Notes: generated by a model not told the origin, from the letters alone. A DNA stretch of 64,000 nucleotides from Palsa-504 sp963744575 (GCA_963744575.1 CAVUUF010000009.1:62001-126000), one strand, 5' to 3'. Positions 29,555 to 38,108 are shown, counted from the first letter of the stretch. Made by a program: numbers and translations.

Positions 29555-31004
29555 GTGAAGTCGATGTTCGTGAACACGATGCCGAGGTACGAGATCCTCT
29601 CCGCCGACTCGATGACGGTACTCGACCGCGGCTGGCGCCGGATCGTCTCCGAGATCGGCATCCAGTTCGCCAAGCCCGAGGCGGTCGAGCTGTTCGCCAA
29701 GGCGGGCCAGCAGGTGGACGGCGACGTGGTGAAGCTCGACCCGGAGTTCGTGCTCGAGCAGGTGGCCAAGGCGCCCCGCGAGTTCGACGTGCAGGCCCGC
29801 AACCCGGCGCACAACGTGCACATCGGCGGCGACCACATGGTGTTCAGCGCGGTCTACGGCTGCCCGTTCGTGCGCGAGGGCGACGTGCGCCGGGACGCCA
29901 CGATGCAGGACTTCCGCCAGCTGGCCATGCTGTCGCAGGGTTTTGCCGAACTCGACTCGGCCGGCGGGGTGATCTGCGAGCCGAACGACGCGCCGCTGGA
30001 CTCGCGGCACCTGGACATGATCTACGCGCTGCAAACGCTGACCGACAAGATCTACATGGGCAACGTGGTCTCCGGGCCGAACGCCGCGGACACGATCGCG
30101 ATGACGTCGATCTTGTTCGGCGGCCGCGATGCGATCGAGCGGACGCCGGCCACGATCTCCCTGATCAACTGCAACTCGCCGCTGCGCTGGGACGACCGGA
30201 TGCTGGACGCCCAGTTCGAGTACTGCGCCGCTAACCAGCCCGTGGTGCTCACCCCGTTCCTGCTGATGGGGGCGATGTCCCCGGTGACGATCCCGGCCGC
30301 GCTGGCCCAGCAGCTGGCCGAGGCATTGAGCGGCATCGCGCTGGCCCAGCTGATCCGGCCGGGCTGCCCGGTGATCTTCGGCTCGTTCTTGTCCAACATC
30401 GACATGCAGTCCGGGTCGCCGTCCTTCGGCACCCCGGAGTCGGCGATCGGCCTGCTGTGCACCGGCCAGCTGGCCCGGCACTACGGGCTGCCGTTCCGCA
30501 CCGGCGGCGGGCTGAACTCCAGCCAGACCGCGGACGCGCAGTCCGCGTACGAGGCGCTGATGACGCTGCTGCCGACCTTCCTGGCGGGCACCAACTACGT
30601 GATGCACGCGGCCGGCTGGCTGGAAGGCGGCCTGGTCAGCTGCTACGAGAAGTTCATCATCGACATCGAGCTGCTGCGCGAGCTCCGGGTGGAATTCACC
30701 CCGCTGGAGATCACCGGGGAATCGCTGGCGTTCGGCGCGCACGAAGAGGTCGGCCACGGCGGCCACTTCCTCGGCGCGGCGCACACGATGGAGCGGTTCC
30801 GCGAGTGCTTCTACCGCCCGATGCTGTCCTCGACCGCCAACTTCGAGCGCTGGATCAAGCAGGGCGGCCAAGGACACCGCCGCCCGGGCCGGCCAGATCT
30901 GGCGGGCCAGGCTGGAGCAGTTCGCGCCGCCGCCGCTGGACGACGCGATCCGCGCCGAGCTCGACGACTTCGTGGCGCGCCGCCGCCGCGAGCTCGGCGA
31001 CTAG
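29555..31004 (+). CDS. MttB-family (COG5598) quaternary amine methyltransferase, non-pyrrolysine, 3' frameshift
   Basis: About 482 residues after repair. Family features include MPRYEILSADSM, IGIQFAKPEAVELF, VFSAVYGCPFV, PFLLMGAMSPVT, FRTGGGLNSSQTADAQSAYE and HEEVGHGGHFLG. It would transfer a methyl group from a quaternary amine to Co(I) of the corrinoid protein. No UAG interrupts the frame, so it belongs to the MtgB-type group (glycine betaine and related substrates), not the pyrrolysine trimethylamine enzymes. An extra C at 30868-30869 shifts the last 45 codons; removing it gives a family-like end finishing at TAG 31002-31004. The start is GTG 29555 (GAAGG upstream); ATG 29564 is possible. 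Confidence 0.88.
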
Positions 31005-31073
31005 CCAGGTCGGCGCGGCGGCCCCGGGTCCGGCGCCTCGCCTCGCCCGCGCCTTGCTTCTCAGCGCGGCTTT

Positions 31074-31256
31074 TCAGTGCGCGAGCCAGCCCAGGCGGCC
31101 GGAGACCGCGGCGGCGGCGCGGCGGACCGAGGCGGCCAGGGCCGGGATGCGCTCGGCCGGGATACGGAAGCTCGGGCCCGACGCGCTGACCGAGGCGATC
31201 ACCCGGCCCTCGGCGTCGCGGACCGGCGCCGCGATCGCCGACGAGACGGAGGCCGC
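31074..31256 (-). pseudogene. C-terminal remnant of a second IclR-family regulator
   Basis: Read on the minus strand this encodes VSSAIAAPVRDAEGRV, IASVSASGPSFRIPAERI and a GRLGWLAH end, which is the end of an IclR effector domain with its stop at 31074-31076. No DNA-binding domain or start lies upstream; the neighbouring sequence instead belongs to a serine dehydratase fragment on the other strand. A truncated leftover. Confidence 0.75.
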
Positions 31257-31309
31257 GACAACGGACGCGGTGCCACCGCAGACCGGGCCCGCGCAGACCG
31301 GGCCGCCCC

Positions 31310-31455
31310 AGGCCGGTCCGGTACTGCCCTATCCGTTCAGTACCGGCGAGGAACTGCTGGCCCACGCCTCCTCAAGCGGCCTGCCCATCTCCGGGATCAT
31401 GCTGGAGAACGAGAAGGCGCTCGGCCGGACGGCCGGGCAGATCCAGGCGGGCTTA
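31310..31455 (+). pseudogene. Internal fragment of L-serine dehydratase (SdaA-like)
   Basis: The plus frame reads VLPYPFSTGEELLAH, SGLPISGIMLENEKALGR and QIQAGL, matching the linker and start of the alpha domain in L-serine ammonia-lyase. Both ends are missing: upstream it runs into the IclR remnant, downstream into the DNA methyltransferase gene end. Serine dehydratase is the usual last step of betaine-to-glycine-to-pyruvate catabolism, so its presence beside the demethylation genes is telling. Confidence 0.7.
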
Positions 31456-31478
31456 CGTCAGCCGAGGCTGAGGCCGGC

Positions 31479-32516
31479 CTATGCCGGGTCGTCGGCTTCC
31501 TGGTCCCGTCCGGAACGGGCATCGTCGAGGCGCTGGGCGGCAATCTCCGCGAAATCGTGGTCGATTTCAGCCACGCAGGGAAATCGTCCCGACTCCACGG
31601 CCGCCACCGATGCCGAGGCGAGGCCCCCGAACGGTTCCCAGACCACATCGCCGGGGTCCGTGACGGCGCGGAGAATGCGGTGCATGAACTGCAGCGGCTT
31701 CTGGTTGAGGTGCGCGGCCGACAGCCTGCTGGGGTTGTGGACCCGGGGTGCGGCTCGTTTCATCGTGCCCTTTATCCGCTCTACGCCATGCAGCGGCGCC
31801 AGCTGCCACACGTTGGTGAGCCCGTGCACGTGCCGCCACCTGTGCCGCAGGGCGTCCCACTCCTTGCCGGTGACCGGCGTCCGCCCGTCAAGAGAGTAAT
31901 AAGGCCAGCCCGATTCGGCCCCGTGCTCGTTGGCGTAAGCGGCCAGGCGCTCGATCATCTCGCCCGGAGGCCAGTACCACAGCCAGTCTTGCGTGAGGTA
32001 CTTGCGTGTCGCCGCGTTCCGCACCCCGCATGCGTCGTTGGCCCGGCCGAGAGAGAGCCCGGAACGCTGCCACTCATGGCGCAGCCATTGCTGCACCGGC
32101 ATCAGCCCGTCGGCTCCCCGGACTTCGAAACGACGCTGGTAGAAGGCGCATACCTCAGTTACGACCGGAAAGCGGCGGATCGTCTTCCCGTTGACGTTGC
32201 CCGCAATGTGAGCGACTCCCTTGTCCCAGGTGATGACCTGGATGTAGTCCCAGCCGCACGCCGCGAGCAGCGGATGGACAGTCGCCCAGCCAACCTCGGT
32301 ATTCCAGAACCACAGGGTGGTGCCCGGCGTCGCGTACCGGCTCCACGCCGTCACGTGCGGCCGGTACCAGTCGAGCAGCCCGCCGGACCCGGTGGTGTCC
32401 CCGTGGAACCCGCGGACACCGTAGGCGCCGTCGCTGATCACCACGGCCGGCGCGGGCCAGCCGCCGTAGGCGGCCAGCGCATCGCCGCGGTGCAGTAGAT
32501 ACCCGGGCTTGTCCAT
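31479..32516 (-). CDS. Site-specific DNA methyltransferase (N4/N6 type, beta-class order)
   Basis: 345 residues. The N-terminal part has VVISDGAYGVRGF at the place of the catalytic DPPY-type motif; the C-terminal part has DVVWEPFGGLASASVAA, the FxGxG SAM motif. Catalytic motif before SAM motif is the beta-class order. The strict DPPY is replaced by SDGAYG, which makes activity and target uncertain. No restriction enzyme is nearby, so it looks orphan. It sits among gene fragments and may have arrived by transfer. An RHH protein gene starts 74 bases upstream on the same strand. Confidence 0.75.
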   Translation of the reverse strand: MDKPGYLLHRGDALAAYGGWPAPAVVISDGAYGVRGFHGDTTGSGGLLDWYRPHVTAWSRYATPGTTLWFWNTEVGWATVHPLLAACGWDYIQVITWDKGVAHIAGNVNGKTIRRFPVVTEVCAFYQRRFEVRGADGLMPVQQWLRHEWQRSGLSLGRANDACGVRNAATRKYLTQDWLWYWPPGEMIERLAAYANEHGAESGWPYYSLDGRTPVTGKEWDALRHRWRHVHGLTNVWQLAPLHGVERIKGTMKRAAPRVHNPSRLSAAHLNQKPLQFMHRILRAVTDPGDVVWEPFGGLASASVAAVESGRFPCVAEIDHDFAEIAAQRLDDARSGRDQEADDPA

Positions 32517-32590
32517 CTCGGCTCCTCGGAAGCGACGTTACGAGCTTCATCGCGGGAAGTCATTCAGGCGCCCAGGCATGTCTCATCGGT

Positions 32591-32848
32591 TCAGCCGGAC
32601 CGGCTGTCGTCATCACCGGTAACGCTGCCGGCGTCACCGTCACCGTGATCTGCGCCCTTGCGCGGGCGGCCGGGGCGGCGCAGCGGTGACAGCTTGGCCG
32701 GGAGCCGCCCGGCCTCGTCCAGACTCCGGCGCAGCACCATCTCGATCTGCGCGTTGGTGCTGCGCAACTCGTCGGCGGCCCACTTCGCGAGCGCGTCGTG
32801 AACGGCCGGGTCGAGCCGGAGCAGGATCGGCTTACGCTCCGCCATCAC
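32591..32848 (-). CDS. Ribbon-helix-helix DNA-binding protein
   Basis: 85 residues (GTG 32848 or ATG 32845). Residues about 3-45, ILLRLDPAVHDALAKWA followed by STNAQIEMVLRRSL, form an Arc/MetJ-type ribbon-helix-helix; the tail is basic then Gly/Asp-rich. It is most likely a dimeric repressor. It lies 30 bases downstream of the SPFH gene on the same strand, so they probably form an operon and the protein may autoregulate it. No toxin partner is visible. Confidence 0.8.
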   Translation of the reverse strand: MMAERKPILLRLDPAVHDALAKWAADELRSTNAQIEMVLRRSLDEAGRLPAKLSPLRRPGRPRKGADHGDGDAGSVTGDDDSRSG

Positions 32849-32878
32849 GCCCCACCGCCATCACCCCCTCCGCCGGCC

Positions 32879-33883
32879 TCACTGATAGAGCGTCCCGGTG
32901 TTGACGATCGGCTGGGTGGCCTGGTCGCTGCACAGGACCACCATCATGTTGCTGACCATTGCCGCCCTGCGCTCGTCGTCGAGGTCCACCACGCCGTCGG
33001 CGGACAGCCGTTCCAGGGCGGCCTCCACCATGCCGACCGCGCCGTCGACGATCCGCTGGCGCGCCGCCACCACCGCGCTGGCCTGCTGACGGCGCAGCAT
33101 CACGGTGGCGATCTCGGGCGCATAGGACAGCCTGGTGAGCCGGGCCTCCATGACCTGGACGCCGGCCGGGCGGACCCGGTCCGCGATCTCGGCGGCCAGC
33201 CCGGCCGTGATCTCCTCGGCACTCTCCCGCAGCGAGAGGCTCTCCCCGCCGTGCGCGTCGTACGGATAGCTGCCGGCCACCCGGCGGACCGCGGTCTCGG
33301 CCTGGATGGCTACGAAACTCTGGAAGTTGTCGATGCCGAAGAGCGCCTTGCCGGTGTCCGCGACCTGCCATACCACGACGGCCGCGATCTCGATCGGGTT
33401 GCCGTCCGCGTCGTTCACCTTGGCCACACCGGTTTCGTGGTTGCGGATCCTGGTCGAGATCCGCCGCCGCCTGGTCACCGGGCTCACCCACTGCAGGCCC
33501 TGCGCCCTGATCGTGCCGGTGTACCGGCCGAGCAGCTGGACCACCCGGGCCTCGCCGGGGGCCACCGGGGTCAGCCCGGCCCCGACCGCCAGGGCCACGA
33601 CGACCAGCACCACGCCGACCGCGCCGGACACCACGATCTTCTCCGCGCCCCCCACCACGGCGAGCACGATACCCACCGCCGCCGTGGCGAGCGCGGCCCA
33701 GGCTACCGGCCAGCCCGGTAGGGTGGCCGCGGCGAATTCGGTGACCTCGGCGGTCGCCGGCCCGGCCGGGGCAGCCGCGGCCGGGGGCAGGGTGGGCGCG
33801 GCCGGGACGGGCGCGGCCGGGACGGGCGCAGCCATCGAGGCCGGCCTGATCGTGCTCGCACCATCAGAACCATCAGCAGTCAT
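32879..33883 (-). CDS. SPFH/band 7 domain membrane protein
   Basis: 334 residues. Ala/Pro-rich start, two hydrophobic segments (about 53-100), then an SPFH domain (VVQLLGRYTGTIRAQGLQW, then RIRNHETGVAKVNDADGNPI, VVVWQVADTGKALF). After the SPFH fold comes an Ala/Glu helical part as in stomatins. Such proteins scaffold membrane microdomains. A palindrome GTGATATCAC lies upstream and the RHH gene downstream. Specific role unknown. Confidence 0.88.
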   Translation of the reverse strand: MTADGSDGASTIRPASMAAPVPAAPVPAAPTLPPAAAAPAGPATAEVTEFAAATLPGWPVAWAALATAAVGIVLAVVGGAEKIVVSGAVGVVLVVVALAVGAGLTPVAPGEARVVQLLGRYTGTIRAQGLQWVSPVTRRRRISTRIRNHETGVAKVNDADGNPIEIAAVVVWQVADTGKALFGIDNFQSFVAIQAETAVRRVAGSYPYDAHGGESLSLRESAEEITAGLAAEIADRVRPAGVQVMEARLTRLSYAPEIATVMLRRQQASAVVAARQRIVDGAVGMVEAALERLSADGVVDLDDERRAAMVSNMMVVLCSDQATQPIVNTGTLYQ

Positions 33884-33928
33884 GAGCGACCTCCAGCAGG
33901 CGGCCAGGAAAAGGGTTCCGTCCGGGAC

Positions 33929-33957
33929 ATTATTGTGATATCACTTTCCCAGTGTAG
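33929..33957 (-). promoter_or_regulatory. Candidate promoter/operator of the SPFH-RHH operon
   Basis: The perfect 10-base palindrome GTGATATCAC (33935-33944) lies next to AATAAT (33929-33934 on the minus strand, -10-like). Seventeen bases upstream is a poor -35. A repressor on the palindrome would cover the spacer. The RHH protein is one candidate ligand. Confidence 0.4.
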
Positions 33958-33960
33958 CCG

Positions 33961-34760
33961 GCAAGGGGACTCGCAGCCGGCCTGAGCAGGCTCGTCGGCC
34001 AGCTGCCCGCGGGCGCCGCCGCGAGTGGTGTCAGCCTGCCCGTGCGCGGCCTGACCCCGCCGTCGGCCAGCCTGGCGCGCCGGCTGACCGGGCTGTTCAC
34101 CGTGGTGCTGGTGTGGATACTCATCAGCGCCTACGGATCGCAGATCGCCATGGGCGTCGGCGAGGAGAAGTCGAACCGGATCGTGGAGGTGATCCTCGCC
34201 TCCGTTCGGCCCATCCAGCTCCTGGTCGGGAAGGTGACCGGGATCGGGATCCTGGCCCTGGCCCAGGCCGCCCTGATGGTAGCCGTCTTCCTCGGCGTGG
34301 GGCCGCGGTCGGATCCAGCCTGGTGCACGGCGCGGCGCCCGGGATCGTGATCACCGGCGCGGTGTTCCTGGTGCTCGGCTACGCCTTCTACTGCACCGCG
34401 TTCGCGGCGGCCGGATCCCTGGTCAGCAGGCAGTCCGACGTCGGCACGGTGATCTTGCCGGTGCAGATCCCGCTGATCGTCGCCTACGCGCTGTCCTACA
34501 CGGTGATCTACGCCAACGGCGCAAACGCCTTTTACCGGGTGCTCGGCTTCCTGCCGCCGACCGCCCCGGTGGCCACGCCAGTGCTGTACGCGGCCGGCGA
34601 CGTACCCGCCTGGCAGGCGGCGATATCTGCGGTCCTGGTCGCGGCGGGCACCGTGTGGATGGCGCGGATGGCGGCCACCATCTATGGGCGGTCGATCCTG
34701 CGTACCGGTTCCCGCGTCCGGTTGCGTGAGGTGCTCGCCCGCGGCGGCAGCCGCTTAGCT
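33961..34760 (+). pseudogene. ABC-2 type permease remnant (NatB-like), 5' truncated and frameshifted
   Basis: First part reads TVVLVWILISAYGSQIAMGV, EEKSNRIVEVILASV and RPIQLLVGKVTG, typical of Na+/multidrug ABC-2 permeases; after a missing base near 34300 it continues as IVITGAVFLVLGYAF and PLIVAYALSYTV. A stop codon at 33955 replaces the N-terminal half, and no ATPase gene is present. The shifted frame has no stop of its own and runs on into the following methyltransferase. Non-functional as it stands. Confidence 0.8.
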
Positions 34761-34844
34761 GCTGGGCGCGTCCGCCTCCTGAGCTGCCCGCTGTGTTTGC
34801 CCGTTGTGTTTGCCTGCGGGCCCGTCATCGGGGAAAGTGACCGG

Positions 34845-35456
34845 GTGGACAGGCAGCAATGGGATGAGCGGTACGCCGGCGCCGGATTCGAGTGGTCGAT
34901 GCACCCGAATCAGTTCGCCGCGGCCGAACTGGCCGGGCTGCCGCCGGGCCGGGCGCTCGACCTGGCGGCCGGGGAGGGCCGCAACTCGGTCTGGCTGGCC
35001 GAGCGAGGCTGGTCGGTCACCGCGGTGGACTTCTCCCGGGTCGGGCTGGACAAGGGCCGCAGGCTGAGCGCCGCCCGCGGTGTCGCCGACGGCCGGGTGA
35101 CCTGGGTGGTCGCCGACCTGACCGAGTACCAGCCGGCCCGCGAAGCCTTCGACCTCGTGCTCATCGCCTACTTCCAGGTCAGCGCGGCGCTGCGGGCCCG
35201 GGTGCTGGCCGGCGCCGCCGCGGCGCTGGCGCCCGGTGGGACCTTGCTCGTCATCGGCCACGACCTGACCAACCTCACCGAGGGCGTCGGCGGCCCGCAG
35301 AGCCCGGACGTGCTCTACACGCCCGGGGCGATCACCGCCGAACTGCCCGGGCTGCGCATCGTCCGGGCCGAACGGGTGCGCCGTGCCGTCGAGCGGGACG
35401 GCGGGCAGGCAACGGCCATCGACACCCTGGTCCGCGCCGAGCGCACGGCCGGCTGA
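34845..35456 (+). CDS. Class I SAM-dependent methyltransferase (TehB/UbiE-like)
   Basis: 203 residues from the GTG at 34845, with GGGAAAG at 34831-34837. Motifs: RQQWDERYAGAGFEW, then SAM loop LDLAAGEGRNSVWLAERGW and VTAVDFS. This family, common in actinomycetes, methylates small molecules; the substrate is unknown. The upstream open frame continues from the permease remnant without a stop, so a longer fusion is possible on paper, but the RBS and family start support 34845. It converges on the kinase gene with a 19-base gap. Confidence 0.85.
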   Translation: MDRQQWDERYAGAGFEWSMHPNQFAAAELAGLPPGRALDLAAGEGRNSVWLAERGWSVTAVDFSRVGLDKGRRLSAARGVADGRVTWVVADLTEYQPAREAFDLVLIAYFQVSAALRARVLAGAAAALAPGGTLLVIGHDLTNLTEGVGGPQSPDVLYTPGAITAELPGLRIVRAERVRRAVERDGGQATAIDTLVRAERTAG

Positions 35457-35475
35457 GCCCGCCCTGGGCGGAGGG

Positions 35476-37185
35476 TCAGGTGCTGCTCGCGGACGCGCTC
35501 GCCGACGACGGCGGAGACGAGGCCGGAGCCGACGACGGCGGTGCCGACGACGGCGGAGTGGACGAGGGCGGAGTGGACGAGGGCGGAGTGGACGAGGGCG
35601 GTGCCGACGAGGGCGGAGTGGAGGAGGGCGGTGCCGACGAGGGCGGTGCCGACGAGGGCGGAGTGGAGGAGGGCGGTGCCGACGAGGGCGGTGCCGACGA
35701 GGGCGGAGTGGACGAGGGCGGTGCCGACGAGGGCGGCGGTGCCGACGAGGGCGGAGTGGAGGAGGCCGGAGTGCTCGACGGCGGAGTCGACGAGGGCCGA
35801 GGCGACGACGGCGGTGCGGACGACGGCGGCTTGCCCGGGTTGCCGGACGACGACCCGGTCGACGGGGACGTGCCCGGCGCGGGGGACAACGATGCCAGGG
35901 CCGGGCTGATGGTCGTGGACGTGGAGCTAGCCGGGGTCAGGAACACGGTCGGCGCGATCGAGGCCGCCGGCCTGGCCGATGACGACCGCCGCGACAGACC
36001 GGCGGGCGAGGCGCTGGCCCCCGGGGCCGTCGTGGGCGCGACCACCGCCGCTCCCGCTCCCGCTCCAGCCCGCGGCTGCAAGTGTGCGTCGGTGTGCGGG
36101 TTGCCGGCGATCAGGGCGAAGGCCGCCACGGCGGACGCGGCCAGCAGGCTGCCGCTCACCCACGCCGAGGCTACCGGCTGGGAAATGCGGTGCCGTCCCG
36201 GCCGCCGGCGGCTCTGGATCTGCATGGCCGGGGCCACCCCAGCGGCCGGAGGCTGCCGCACGGCGTCCAGAGCGAGGAGGCTGCCCGCCTCCGCGGCGAC
36301 GGCGGGGCCGACGGCCGGAAGGCCCTGGCTGAAGCTGGTGATGATCGACTCCGCCAGCCAGCCGGGCGCGGGCTGGATGGCTCCCACCTGAGCCAGCAGC
36401 TCGCCCGCGGTAGGCCGGTCGCCCGGGTGCTTGGCCAGGCAGTTCCCGACCAGCGGCCGCAGCTCGGCGGGCACGGCGCCGATCTCCGGGGGATCATTGA
36501 CCAGCCGGTACATCAGCGCGACGGTGGACCCCGTGCCGAACGGCCCGCGGCCGGTGGCGGCGAAGGTGAGCACAGCGCCCAGGCTGAACATGTCGCTGGC
36601 CGGGGTGAGAGCAGAGCCCAGGACCTGTTCGGGGGACATGAACCCGGGCGAGCCGATCATCAGGTCCAAGCTCGCGGTCGCGCTCGCCTCGGCGGCCTGG
36701 GAAATCCCGAAGTCGATGACGCGCGGGCCGTCTTCGGCCAGCAGCACGTTGGACGGCTTCAGGTCACCGTGTACCACCCCGGCGGCGTGGATGGCGCTCA
36801 GGCCCTCGGCCAGCCCGGCGGCCAGCGTCAGCAGCGTGCGCGCCGGCAGCGGCCCGTGCTCGCGCACCGCCTCGGTCAGCGAAGGCCCGGCGACGTAGGC
36901 CGTGGCCAGCCACGGCATCGGGCTGTCCAGGTCAGCGTCGACCACGAGCGCGGTGAACAGGCCGCTCACCTTCTGCGCGGCCGCGACCTCCCGCCGGAAC
37001 CTGGCCCGGAACTCCGGGTCTTCGGCCAGCTCGGTCCTGATGACCTTGACCGCGATGGGCCGGCCGCCGACGGACATGCCCAGGAACACTCGTCCCATGC
37101 CGCCGCTGCCCAGCTGCCCCAGCAGCCGGTACGGCCCGATCTCACGCGGGTCGTCGGGCTGCAGTCCCGCGTACCCCAATTTCAC
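35476..37185 (-). CDS. Ser/Thr protein kinase with long Ser/Pro/Ala/Thr repeat tail
   Basis: 569 residues. Kinase domain (about 17-275): LLGQLGSGGMGRV, ATP lysine in IAVKVI, catalytic loop HGDLKPSN (H139, G140, D141; Gly replaces the usual Arg of HRD), DFG and GSPGFMSPEQ. One transmembrane segment (about 341-361, SGSLLAASAVAAFALIAG) and then about 200 residues of low complexity ending in dozens of SSAPP/SSTPP units. The HGD loop suggests independence from activation-loop phosphorylation, as in other non-RD kinases. The tail would span or bind the cell wall. No operon partner. Confidence 0.88.
   Translation of the reverse strand: MKLGYAGLQPDDPREIGPYRLLGQLGSGGMGRVFLGMSVGGRPIAVKVIRTELAEDPEFRARFRREVAAAQKVSGLFTALVVDADLDSPMPWLATAYVAGPSLTEAVREHGPLPARTLLTLAAGLAEGLSAIHAAGVVHGDLKPSNVLLAEDGPRVIDFGISQAAEASATASLDLMIGSPGFMSPEQVLGSALTPASDMFSLGAVLTFAATGRGPFGTGSTVALMYRLVNDPPEIGAVPAELRPLVGNCLAKHPGDRPTAGELLAQVGAIQPAPGWLAESIITSFSQGLPAVGPAVAAEAGSLLALDAVRQPPAAGVAPAMQIQSRRRPGRHRISQPVASAWVSGSLLAASAVAAFALIAGNPHTDAHLQPRAGAGAGAAVVAPTTAPGASASPAGLSRRSSSARPAASIAPTVFLTPASSTSTTISPALASLSPAPGTSPSTGSSSGNPGKPPSSAPPSSPRPSSTPPSSTPASSTPPSSAPPPSSAPPSSTPPSSAPPSSAPPSSTPPSSAPPSSAPPSSTPPSSAPPSSTPPSSTPPSSTPPSSAPPSSAPASSPPSSASASASST
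35541..35760 (-). repeat. 15-base tandem repeat coding for (A/T)PPSS
   Basis: Units ggcggtgccgacgag and ggcggagtggacgag (plus-strand view) alternate about 14 times, plus looser copies on both sides. One unit in the middle is 18 bases long, giving an extra Pro. The frame is preserved throughout. Confidence 0.9.
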
Positions 37186-37498
37186 CCCGAACGTCGGCTA
37201 AGGCTCGTTTTCATTGGTATATCCGGTAGACGCTCTCCTAAGCTTTCCGGTTTACACGCGTACATGTGCCGTAACCCTATTTGAGAAGTATCAGCATGTT
37301 TGGCCGCGTGAATACGTGGCCTGGGACGATTGCACCACCGGGAGCGGCTGACCGGGCGGCGCGGCCGCCGGGCGGCGCGTCGTGGCCGGGCCCGGTGTCA
37401 CGGCGACGCCGATCCCGCCGATGGCGACAGCGTGGGCGCGGACGGCGTCGCGGACGGTGCCGGGCTGAGCGCAGGCGAGCCGGTCCGGACGGTTCAGC
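37186..37498. other. 313-base intergenic region upstream of the kinase
   Basis: No gene. The left 100 bases (37200-37300) are notably AT-richer than the surroundings and should carry the kinase promoter; I cannot choose a -35/-10 pair with confidence. The rest is GC-rich and shows nothing recognisable. Confidence 0.5.
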
Positions 37499-38107
37499 TC
37501 AGCGTCCTTCCGGCAGCTCGCCGGGCCGGCCGCGGGGTTGATCTTCTGGCCACCCCGCCGTGCTCCCCGGGAGCGGTGACTGACCGTCCGGTGACGCGAG
37601 CGAGTCGGTGGCGTCCGGGAGCGGGCGGTCGGCGATCAGCTTGGCCAGCCGGGTCAGCGAGTCCTCGAGATCCTGCGTGGTCACCACGTCGGAAAGCGCC
37701 AGGCGGACGGCGGCGAGTTCGCGGGAGAGGAACTCGGTGTCGGCCTGGGTTCGCGCCGCCACCTGCCGGTCGCGGTCGATGTTGGCCCGGTCCCGGTCGT
37801 CCTGCCGGTTCTGCGCGAGCAGGATCAGCGGTGCCGCGTAGGCGGCCTGGGTGGAGAAGGCCAGGTTGAGCAGGATGAATGGGTACGGGTCCCAGTGCTG
37901 GACCAAACCGACGGTGTTGAGGATGATCCAGCCGATCACGAGTACCGTCTGCCAGAACAGGAAGCGCCCGGTGCCGAGGAAACGGGCGATCGCCTCCGAG
38001 AACCGGCCGAACGCGTCGGCGTCGTAGCGGGCGCCCATTTGGGGCGTACCGCGCGGAACGGACAGGTCGGCGCGCTCGCCGAGGCGACGCAGGGAAATCC
38101 GGGCCAT
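37499..38107 (-). CDS. DUF1003 membrane protein
   Basis: 202 residues from ATG MARISLRRLGERADL; GGGAGG six bases upstream supports it. The DUF1003 core has two transmembrane helices around residues 50-95 (FLFWQTVLVIGWIILN and PFILLNLAFSTQAAYAAP), followed by the conserved LILLAQNRQDDRDR and a coiled-coil-prone tail. Function unknown. One base separates its start from the stop of the MgtE-N/CBS gene; this pairing recurs in actinomycetes and hints at a role in magnesium or ion handling. Confidence 0.88.
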   Translation of the reverse strand: MARISLRRLGERADLSVPRGTPQMGARYDADAFGRFSEAIARFLGTGRFLFWQTVLVIGWIILNTVGLVQHWDPYPFILLNLAFSTQAAYAAPLILLAQNRQDDRDRANIDRDRQVAARTQADTEFLSRELAAVRLALSDVVTTQDLEDSLTRLAKLIADRPLPDATDSLASPDGQSPLPGSTAGWPEDQPRGRPGELPEGR

Positions 38108-38108
38108 C

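Noticed and set aside
29513..30877. Long minus-strand open frame opposite the mttB-like gene (454 codons)
   Set aside because: Arg/His/Gln-rich shadow of the real gene with no family motif or ribosome site; typical of GC-rich DNA.
29555..31004. Pyrrolysine-containing trimethylamine methyltransferase
   Set aside because: No in-frame UAG interrupts the conserved body of the gene; the only TAG is at the natural end.
35541..35760. Regular 15-base repeats as a CRISPR array
   Set aside because: No spacers; the units are continuous, in frame and encode a kinase tail.
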